From Oscillospiraceae bacterium (GTDB lineage Bacteria > Bacillota > Clostridia > Oscillospirales > Ruminococcaceae), in contig JAFQIY010000046.1 of assembly GCA_017415165.1 (NCBI GenBank), forward strand, positions 62,001 through 126,000: 64,000 nucleotides of DNA, in the 5' to 3' direction. Positions 57,834-64,000 of this stretch are shown one piece after another (the first letter of the stretch is position 1; every line of letters begins with the position of its first letter). Under the pieces are notes generated by a model. The model ran no database searches, was not told where the DNA came from, and was given only the letters and a program-made list of their open reading frames with translations. Both the position numbers and the translations under genes were made by a program.

Positions 57834-58517
57834 TTATCTCCTTTTATTTGTTTTATCAAGCTTAAAATTTCGCCTGTTGCTTTCAATAATATCCGCAAAA
57901 AATTTGTCTATTTCTTCAATGTCATTGTTACTGAAAAACTTTCCCAAGCTTTTTATTTTTGCCTTATCCTCAATAGTCTTTTCACTGTTGAAATCATTAT
58001 GAAGCACGCTGTACTGCCGTGCCCATTCATCAGCTTCAATAAAGTTATGCTTGTAATAATTTATATACGTCCACAATCTTGATTTTTTATACGGGTCAAT
58101 AACAAATATTTTTTCGCCAGTAATTCTATCCACTGTTTTTATCAAAGACATACAACCTGACAGCTGTTCAAGCAAGGGAAATACACGCTTTGTAAAAACC
58201 TGTTCGGCATCTTTTATATCGTTGTCAAGGACAGCTTCATCACAGCTTCCCCAGTTACGTACTTCATCACGATTATCAAGCATTTTCAATCTTGCAGAAA
58301 TGTTGAGATAAATATCTTCCTCAGGCACACACCAAGGCTGAACAGCTATGTCGAAGTCAAAATGCTCCTGACCATACGAAAAATTCAGACAAATCATATG
58401 TATCATTTCATCAGTTGACCTGACCCAGCAGTTTGTTCCACGCTTAATGAAACCGTACTCTTTGAAAAATAAATTGAATTGCTGAGCAACTATTTTGTGA
58501 ACCTCTTTGTTTGTCAT
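57834..58517 (-). CDS. DUF4304-like protein
   Basis: The 227-residue soluble protein has FKEYGFIKRGTNCWVR near the N-terminus followed by MICLNFSYGQEHFDFDIAVQPW, the signature order of DUF4304, a family found among immunity-like proteins. It lies in a run of minus-strand genes and its ATG at 58517 follows GAGGAG. Whether it protects against a toxin is not known; no toxin is visible nearby. Confidence 0.7.
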   Translation of the reverse strand: MTNKEVHKIVAQQFNLFFKEYGFIKRGTNCWVRSTDEMIHMICLNFSYGQEHFDFDIAVQPWCVPEEDIYLNISARLKMLDNRDEVRNWGSCDEAVLDNDIKDAEQVFTKRVFPLLEQLSGCMSLIKTVDRITGEKIFVIDPYKKSRLWTYINYYKHNFIEADEWARQYSVLHNDFNSEKTIEDKAKIKSLGKFFSNNDIEEIDKFFADIIESNRRNFKLDKTNKRR

Positions 58518-58531
58518 AGAAATTCTCCTCA

Positions 58532-59626
58532 TCAACCCTGCTCTGCCTGTATACTGCTGTTGTACAATTCAAGCATCTGTGCCATAAGCTCGCTGTCAAG
58601 CTCATAACCCCTGTGCTTGTCGAAATTTTCCTCGTAATATTCCGCACGCATTTCTTCTGTAAGATTTTCCGAGCCGCCTATGCTTTCAAGCCATTCAGCA
58701 CCTGCGGCGTTGTATTCTTCCTTATATACGGTTGAATTTTCGGAACAGAATACGTAGTTGTGTCCCCTGTCCTCAAAACGGATAAAGGTAAATCTTCCGT
58801 CGGCAGAATATTTTTCATAGTAACGCTCATAGCTGTTTTCAATCGGTATCATATCATCATCGCTGCTGTGCAGAATCATCACCTTTGCATCTGTTGCACC
58901 AAGACCGTCAAGAACACTCATTGAAGCGTATTCACCAAAGGTTTCCTTTTCGTAATCCTCAAAAATCGGCAGTACATAATCAATAGCGTCGCCTGCAATG
59001 TTTCTTCCCTCAAATTCAAGCATATCAAGCGACTCGTTGAAACCTGCAACAATAACCGCCGCCTTTACATCGGGGTGAAGTTTCATTACCGAACCCACAG
59101 AATAACCGCCCCAGCTGTGTCCCCACAGCACGATTGGAAGACCTGCAAAATCATCGTTGCTCTTTACAAAACGGAGTGCATAATCAAGGTCGATAACACC
59201 CTGTGGCAGACCGCCTACAGCCTCGCCCTCGCTTTCATCATTTCCCGTTGCGTCATAGGCAAAAACAGCGTAACCGTTGCTTGCAAAATAGTCAGCGATG
59301 TTCATATAACTGCGGTGACCGCCGCCGCCAAAACCGTGGGCAAGAACAACAAGTCCCTTTGTTTCGGTGTTGTCCCTGTAATACTTGTAACCCGTCAAAA
59401 GCTGTCCCTTGTCAGATTCAAAAGTATACTTGTCACGCATAAGTCCGTCGAAATCTTCAACGCTCCATGCAAGCGGTTCATAGGTTGTAAAACGTGTGCC
59501 GAAATTATCGTTGTAAACCGACATTGCAAGCGGCTTGGGAAGTATCAGCGCCGCCGCAATCAACAGCACAAGAATTACTCCGACTACTATCAGAATTATT
59601 TTTACGGGTTTCTTTAATTTTGCCAT
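58532..59626 (-). CDS. Membrane-anchored alpha/beta hydrolase
   Basis: The 364-residue protein starts with a membrane helix (about 8-28), followed by an alpha/beta hydrolase domain: oxyanion HGFGGGG, nucleophile elbow GHSWGG with Ser, an acidic residue in LHSSDDDMIP and His in EDRGHNYVF. It probably acts outside the membrane on esters or peptides. Its ATG overlaps the stop of the upstream glycosylase gene (TAATG), so translation is coupled. The longer frame up to 59764 is ignored because it covers the end of that gene. Confidence 0.88.
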   Translation of the reverse strand: MAKLKKPVKIILIVVGVILVLLIAAALILPKPLAMSVYNDNFGTRFTTYEPLAWSVEDFDGLMRDKYTFESDKGQLLTGYKYYRDNTETKGLVVLAHGFGGGGHRSYMNIADYFASNGYAVFAYDATGNDESEGEAVGGLPQGVIDLDYALRFVKSNDDFAGLPIVLWGHSWGGYSVGSVMKLHPDVKAAVIVAGFNESLDMLEFEGRNIAGDAIDYVLPIFEDYEKETFGEYASMSVLDGLGATDAKVMILHSSDDDMIPIENSYERYYEKYSADGRFTFIRFEDRGHNYVFCSENSTVYKEEYNAAGAEWLESIGGSENLTEEMRAEYYEENFDKHRGYELDSELMAQMLELYNSSIQAEQG

Positions 59627-60426
59627 TATAACAAATCTCCTGTTCTTATGTAGTGAAACAAATACTGCTGTGCAATTCCCGCATACTGCAAAACAAAATC
59701 GGGGAAGCCGTCGGGATAGAAACGCTCCATAACACGTTTCATCCACACGTCCATAGGCACGCACTCAATCTTGTACATACCGTAAAGCATTGCGCAATCC
59801 GCAACCTTTGGCCCGACGCCCTTTATGGTCATAAGCACCTTTTTTGCGTCCTCGACGGTCAGGTTTTTCACCTCGTCAAGCAGGATTTCGCCATTGTTCA
59901 GCTTGTCCACGCAGTCGACGATATACTTTGCACGGAACCCCGAACGAAGCGGTGCAAGGTCGTCAACGGTTACACCCTTCATCTGTTCAAAGCTTGGAAA
60001 GCCGCCGTACATTTCGCACAGCCGTCCGATTATGCCTTTGATACGGGGAATGTTGTTGTTCTGTGAAATGATGAACGAGCAAAGTGCCTCCCAGCTGTCC
60101 TGACGAAGAAGACGTATTCCACCCGCATACTCACAGGCTTTTGCAAGCGTTTCCTCCTGTGAAAGCTGTTCCTTTATGGCGGTGTAGTCCGTGTCCAAAT
60201 CAAGATACGGCACCCACACATTCAGAAAGGTTTCCTCGGTTGTATCGGCAAGTCGGAAGTAGTCCTTTTCCTGCGAAATGGTCAGCGGCGTGTTAAGTGC
60301 AAAGCCGTGATAAGCACGTTCCTGTATTTTCTCCCAACGGAAAGCCTGTCCGCAGTCGAGAGTCTGGTCAAGGTCGAAATCCGCTGTTTTCAGCAGGATA
60401 TCCTTGCCTTGTTTGATGTATTCCAT
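59626..60426 (-). CDS. 8-oxoguanine DNA glycosylase/lyase (OGG1-type, HhH-GPD)
   Basis: The 266-residue protein has an OGG_N-like domain (DFDLDQTLDCGQAFRWE) and a helix-hairpin-helix GPD domain with MTIKGVGPKVADCAMLYG and VPMDVWMKRV, in which the catalytic Lys (KVADC) and Asp are present. It excises oxidised guanine from DNA and nicks the strand. No Fe-S cluster cysteines follow, which fits the OGG1/AlkA group and not the Nth/MutY group. ATG at 60426 follows AAAGGAA. Confidence 0.88.
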   Translation of the reverse strand: MEYIKQGKDILLKTADFDLDQTLDCGQAFRWEKIQERAYHGFALNTPLTISQEKDYFRLADTTEETFLNVWVPYLDLDTDYTAIKEQLSQEETLAKACEYAGGIRLLRQDSWEALCSFIISQNNNIPRIKGIIGRLCEMYGGFPSFEQMKGVTVDDLAPLRSGFRAKYIVDCVDKLNNGEILLDEVKNLTVEDAKKVLMTIKGVGPKVADCAMLYGMYKIECVPMDVWMKRVMERFYPDGFPDFVLQYAGIAQQYLFHYIRTGDLL

Positions 60427-60517
60427 ATGTAAATTCCTTTTCAAATTATTTCGGGTAATCAGAGCTTACCCCGTGTTCTGTCGGGGCAACCTGTGACCGC
60501 CCGAAGCGGTCGTAATT

Positions 60518-60754
60518 TTACAGTAAATCCTTAGGGTCGTATGTAGGCTTCTTGTAAAGCTTGTCAGACTTGCCTGAAATGTCGGAAGCGAAAACGTCCT
60601 GCCATTCCTCAGCTGTGAAGTCCTCAACTGTTACGGTAACGTGTGAGTCACCGCAGCCAAGTGCCTCGCAGAGTGCTGCTGTAAGCTTTTCAGCGGCAGC
60701 CTTCTTCTGCTCCTCTGTGCGTCCCTTTAACATTTTTACTGAAATATGCGGCAT
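60518..60754 (-). CDS. 4-oxalocrotonate tautomerase family protein
   Basis: The 78-residue protein has the catalytic Pro directly after the initiator Met (MPHISVKMLKGRTEEQKK), a central helix and the VTVTVEDF strand, as in the tautomerase superfamily. The C-terminal extension (about 15 residues, KLYKKPTYDPKDLL) is longer than in the 62-residue classical enzyme. Substrate unknown. Confidence 0.88.
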   Translation of the reverse strand: MPHISVKMLKGRTEEQKKAAAEKLTAALCEALGCGDSHVTVTVEDFTAEEWQDVFASDISGKSDKLYKKPTYDPKDLL

Positions 60755-60825
60755 AAAAACCTCTCCTTTATAATTAATTTGAAATGTGAAAAGTGGAATT
60801 TGGAATTGTCACCTTTACATTTAAT

Positions 60826-61212
60826 TTACCAATGCCACGTTGCCTCAAGCCATCCTTCAATATATCCGTCGACAATTATGAAATAACAAGCAAATCCCAG
60901 CAGACCGACGGTGATAATTGCGATAGGAATGTAAATCCACTTCTTTGACAGACCCCATTTGCTGTACCAGAAACGGTGCAGCAGCAGATTAGCGACAACA
61001 GGTACAACAATTGACCCGACAAGCAAAGCCAGACCTATAAAGAACTCCGAAGCGTAGACATTCAGCTCACCATAACCGCCCCAGCTGAACAGTGGATACG
61101 GGGACATAAACAGCAAGCCGAAAAGCGTGCCGAAGAAGCCTGCAACTGCGAAAATCAGGTTGATTACTACCGAGCAAATCCTTGCGATTAACGTTTTCTT
61201 TTCTGTTTTCAT
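60826..61212 (-). CDS. Small membrane protein, 128 aa
   Basis: Three or four membrane helices are predicted (about residues 12-40, 55-75, 93-115). ATG at 61212 follows GAGGTGACG; the frame's alternative GTG lies 9 nt upstream. No family is recognised. It overlaps no neighbour and follows the metallophosphoesterase gene by 17 bp on the same strand. Confidence 0.65.
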   Translation of the reverse strand: MKTEKKTLIARICSVVINLIFAVAGFFGTLFGLLFMSPYPLFSWGGYGELNVYASEFFIGLALLVGSIVVPVVANLLLHRFWYSKWGLSKKWIYIPIAIITVGLLGFACYFIIVDGYIEGWLEATWHW

Positions 61213-61229
61213 TTCCGTCACCTCGTCAT

Positions 61230-61931
61230 TTATTTCTTGCCGAACCTCTTTTTCTTCGGGAGTTTGCTTTCAATCTGCACAACCTCGTCGAAAAGGCAGT
61301 GATATTTCGGAGGGATAACCTTGTTCTTGTGAGCCTTGCCGAAGAACCATTTTGTGAATTTTACCTCGTTTTTGATTGCGTCAAAAAAGGTGTGCATATG
61401 GCTTATCTGACGCACCTCAAAACCGAGAAATTCCTTCATTGTGGCAGGCGGCTCGTGGGTGATGATGTAGTCCGCCTCGTTGCCGTTTTCTTTCAGCACG
61501 TTTATGCTGTTTCTGAGTTCTGCCGCACTCGGCAATTCCTGCTCAAACCAGGTGTTCGACTCACGGCGGATGTCGATTTCCTTTGTCTGACCGCCGCCGA
61601 AAGCGAAGAATTTGTTGCCCTGCAAATCGAACATATTGCCACGTCTTAAACGCATAAGACGTCCCGAAATCACGCTGACCTTACCGCCGCAGAATTCCTC
61701 CTCAGGATATTCGTCAAGCAGGTCGTAATTTTCGTGGCAGCCCTCAACAAACAGGGTGTAGAAACGCTTTCTGCCGATTTTTTTCAATATACGCTTCTCA
61801 CGCTTGGAGCCGTCCCATACAAAACCGAAATCACCGCAGACAATGAGAAAATCGCCTTTTTTAAGCTTTTTAATTTTCTTATCCTTAAAACGGCTGTAAT
61901 CGCCGTGCATATCGCCTGTTACACAAATCAA
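61230..61931 (-). CDS. Metallophosphoesterase (ApaH-like)
   Basis: The 233-residue protein has calcineurin-like motifs: TGDMHGD at the N-terminus, VCGDFG, EGCHEN (in place of GNHE) and ITHEPP, then SHMHT with the last histidines. It begins with TTG at 61931 after AAAGGA. Similar proteins are putative serine/threonine phosphatases or Ap4A hydrolases. The changed third motif may alter its specificity. The C-terminus is very basic. Confidence 0.82.
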   Translation of the reverse strand: MICVTGDMHGDYSRFKDKKIKKLKKGDFLIVCGDFGFVWDGSKREKRILKKIGRKRFYTLFVEGCHENYDLLDEYPEEEFCGGKVSVISGRLMRLRRGNMFDLQGNKFFAFGGGQTKEIDIRRESNTWFEQELPSAAELRNSINVLKENGNEADYIITHEPPATMKEFLGFEVRQISHMHTFFDAIKNEVKFTKWFFGKAHKNKVIPPKYHCLFDEVVQIESKLPKKKRFGKK

Positions 61932-62010
61932 AATCTGTACCGTCCTTTTTAAATCATATTTAATTAATTATATCATATTTTGTCGGAAAGGTAAAGTAGA
62001 ATGTGATGAT

Positions 62011-62133
62011 AAATTATAATTTATAGAGTTAGGAGTGTTGAGAGTGGAGTGTGGAGTTGTTGTGTAAACTATGGTTCTCTTTAACTCCTCACTCCACTCT
62101 CCAAACTCCACACTCACAGACAAATTACAATTT
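62011..62133. mobile_element. 123-bp palindromic repeat, copy 2
   Basis: It is the same as copy 1 at 55749-55871 except AAATTACAATTT at the right end. Flanks GATGAT (left) and GCATCAT (right) extend the terminal symmetry slightly. It lies between the ApaH-like gene and the carboxypeptidase gene. Confidence 0.8.
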
Positions 62134-62262
62134 GCATCATAGATTTATAAATTTTCAAAAACCCCTTCCATTTTGTAAAAATATTTGTTATAATAATAGT
62201 GTATAATCTGTGAAAGGAGTTTGTACCTGATATTTTTGCAAATTCAGGGCATAATTACATAT

Positions 62263-63630
62263 ATGAAGTTTCTGAAAAAAATCGCTGTAACTATTGCGGC
62301 GGCACTTACTGTCGGCATCTTTTCTCAGGTGTCTGCGGCGGCTGTAACCTTTACCCCGAATTTTACCGTTGAAAGTGAAGCAGCTGTCCTCATCAACCTT
62401 GACAAGGACGTTATCGTGTACGAAAAAAATGCAACGAAAAAGATGTACCCTGCTTCCCTGACCAAAATTATGACTGCAATTGTCGTTCTTGACCACATCA
62501 AAGACCTTGACAACACCGAAATTGAAGCCCCACTGGCTGTTTTTGACGACCTTTACGGAAAAAATCCATCTTCGGTCGGTTACTCCAGAGGCGAGGTTAT
62601 TACAGCCCGTGACCTTATGTACTCGATGCTTATGGCTTCTGCCTGCGAGTCGGCAGGTATTCTTGCGTATCACGTCGGCGGTGAAAGTATTCCGAACTTT
62701 ATTGATATGATGAACCAGAAAGCCAAGGAAATCGGCTGTACGGGAACAAATTTCGCCAATCCCCACGGTCTGTTTGACGAAAATCAGTATACAAACGCCT
62801 ATGATATGGCGCTTATCGCAAAATACGCTGTTGATAATTACCCCAAGTTTGTGGAAATAGCAACCACTACAGAATTTACTCTCAGTGCTACCAATTACCA
62901 CAGTGAAGGCTGGGCAACAATTCACCACACCAACGCTATGACTCTTAAAGGTGAATATTATTACGAACCTGCACGCGGTCTGAAAACAGGTACTCTTGAC
63001 GAATCGGGACGCTGCCTTGCGGCAATGGCTTCACGTGACGGCAACAACTACCTGCTGGTAACTCTCGGTGCTCCGATGTATGACGCTGAAGGGTACAAGG
63101 CTTATGGTCAGTATTCCGACCACGAAAAGATTTTTGAGTGGGCGTTCAATACTTTCTCCTACGAAAAAATTTTAAGCACTACTGATGAAATTACTGAAAT
63201 TCCTGTTAAGCTTGGAGATAATGCTGAACACGTTCTTCTTGTTCCTGATGAGGATTTTTCCACTTTATGGCCGAACACTCTTGACGCTGCAAGCCTGAAA
63301 AAGGAAATCAACACAAAGGGTTATCTTGACTCTGACGGGGCTGTTACAGCTCCTGTCGAAAAGGGAACCGTTCTGGGCACTTACACGCTCTCTCTTTCAG
63401 GTGAGGTGTTATGTACAGTAGACCTTGTGGCAAAAGACAGCGTTGAGCTTTCTCAGCTTGATTACAACATTATGAAGGCAAAAGCATTTGTAGGTTCTTT
63501 CTGGTTCAAGCTTGCTATTGTTGTGGCTGTCGCACTTATCGCTCTTTATGTTGCGGTGTACATCCTTGCAACAAAGAAGCGCAAGCGCAGAATGAAAAAG
63601 GTTTCAGCTAAGACACGGCGAAGAATGTAA
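62263..63630 (+). CDS. D-alanyl-D-alanine carboxypeptidase (DacF/PBP5-like)
   Basis: The 455-residue protein has a signal peptide (to about residue 25), SxxK in PASLTKIMTA (nucleophile Ser), a second motif as SAC in MASACESA where SxN is usual, and KTG in GLKTGTLDESG. A PBP5-type C-terminal domain and a membrane helix (about 417-440) with a basic tail follow. It trims the terminal D-Ala of peptidoglycan stem peptides. The ATG at 62263 suits the signal peptide; the upstream TTG frame lacks one. Confidence 0.9.
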   Translation: MKFLKKIAVTIAAALTVGIFSQVSAAAVTFTPNFTVESEAAVLINLDKDVIVYEKNATKKMYPASLTKIMTAIVVLDHIKDLDNTEIEAPLAVFDDLYGKNPSSVGYSRGEVITARDLMYSMLMASACESAGILAYHVGGESIPNFIDMMNQKAKEIGCTGTNFANPHGLFDENQYTNAYDMALIAKYAVDNYPKFVEIATTTEFTLSATNYHSEGWATIHHTNAMTLKGEYYYEPARGLKTGTLDESGRCLAAMASRDGNNYLLVTLGAPMYDAEGYKAYGQYSDHEKIFEWAFNTFSYEKILSTTDEITEIPVKLGDNAEHVLLVPDEDFSTLWPNTLDAASLKKEINTKGYLDSDGAVTAPVEKGTVLGTYTLSLSGEVLCTVDLVAKDSVELSQLDYNIMKAKAFVGSFWFKLAIVVAVALIALYVAVYILATKKRKRRMKKVSAKTRRRM

Positions 63631-63706
63631 TTCGGCTGTTGACAAAATCAGTCGGATGTGATAAAATTCTTCATTGAAGAAGTATTTTAATCTGGGAGGA
63701 TTTATT

Positions 63707-63979
63707 ATGGGTAACGAAAACAACCGTAAAAAGCTTTGTATACCAAGTCTTGTTCTGGGTATTGTAGGCGTGTTCTTTTCACTTTTTCTCCCCTTTGTTT
63801 CTTATGGATGCTCAATTCCGGGGCTTGTAATCGGGTTTAACAAGAAGAAAAAGGATTACAATTCCACTCCCGGTATTGCACTCAACGTAATTGCACTGGC
63901 GCTTTCCGTCATCAACTCGGCGCTGGGCATTATTCTGACAGTAAAGCTGTTTTTTGCTTCAAACACTGACGAAGAATAA
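63707..63979 (+). CDS. DUF4190-like small membrane protein
   Basis: The 90-residue protein has a polar N-terminus and two membrane helices (about 12-34 and 52-80) separated by a loop with FNKKKKDYNSTPGIALNVIALALS, the DUF4190 pattern. GGGAGG precedes the ATG. Its function is unknown. It is the last complete gene in the window. Confidence 0.75.
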   Translation: MGNENNRKKLCIPSLVLGIVGVFFSLFLPFVSYGCSIPGLVIGFNKKKKDYNSTPGIALNVIALALSVINSALGIILTVKLFFASNTDEE

Positions 63980-64000
63980 TTTTAAAAGCATACTCAGTCC

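Noticed and set aside
1-64000. CRISPR arrays or cas genes
   Set aside because: No regularly spaced repeat-spacer pattern and no Cas proteins were seen. The 23-bp-spaced pilin repeats are too short and AT-rich and number only three.

Overview
The window looks like a chromosomal segment of a low-GC Gram-positive anaerobe close to Ruminococcus (Oscillospiraceae). This rests on AGGAGG-type ribosome binding sites, sigma-A promoters that nearly all have 17-bp spacers, Firmicute-type genes (YesM/YesN two-component pair, PPK2, DUF815, DUF6062), a membrane-anchored GH44 cellulase-like enzyme and a complete Gram-positive type IV pilus cluster. The genus is inferred; no 16S gene is present.

Positions 1-5523 are the right end of an integrated element. 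It holds the 3' end of a phage tape-measure gene, an AbiF-like abortive infection gene behind a small structured RNA, a ribbon-helix-helix/DUF4160/DUF2442 operon with three palindromic operator-like sites, small accessory ORFs, an ImmA/IrrE protease, and about 1 kb of very AT-rich non-coding DNA. It ends at a 45-nt 3' fragment of a tRNA-Met(CAU) gene, the expected attR scar. The other end and the integrase are outside the window.

Positions 5524-29000 are core and semi-core genes: a frameshifted MATE exporter behind an attenuator leader, an AraC-GGDEF fusion, an SGNH hydrolase, acylphosphatase, a GMP synthase lacking the amidotransferase domain, purC, a two-domain PPK2, a MetRS-like protein with an altered KMSKS motif, a TetR regulator, an ABC-2 exporter, an XRE-controlled membrane operon, a Cache-PAS-GGDEF diguanylate cyclase, the GH44 enzyme and two metal/anion transporters.

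Positions 29000-39400 hold a YesM/YesN-type sensor kinase and AraC response regulator, an ECF sigma/anti-sigma pair, a cysteine desulfurase, RNase HI, an orphan sugar-binding lipoprotein with a CcpA-like cre site, and a metallophosphoesterase.

Positions 39400-54200 are the type IV pilus cluster: pilC, a pilM-pilN fusion, pilO, a 720-residue PilX-like protein with beta-helix-like repeats, two minor prepilins, the prepilin peptidase (opposite strand), pilB, pilT, three further pilins and a membrane-anchored C39-like cysteine peptidase. The assembly set looks complete: PilB/PilT motors, the PilC platform, the PilM/N/O alignment complex and the peptidase that matures the pilins. With the surface GH44 enzyme nearby, attachment to plant cell wall is a reasonable but unproven role. 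Positions 54200-64000 carry housekeeping and hypothetical genes (amidohydrolase, DUF815 ATPase, OGG-type glycosylase, alpha/beta hydrolase, DD-carboxypeptidase).

Two families of palindromic non-coding repeats stand out. One (about 175-182 bp, three copies) sits beside transcription terminators, and in two copies the whole terminator hairpin is duplicated on both sides. The other is a 123-bp repeat present twice with one visible difference.
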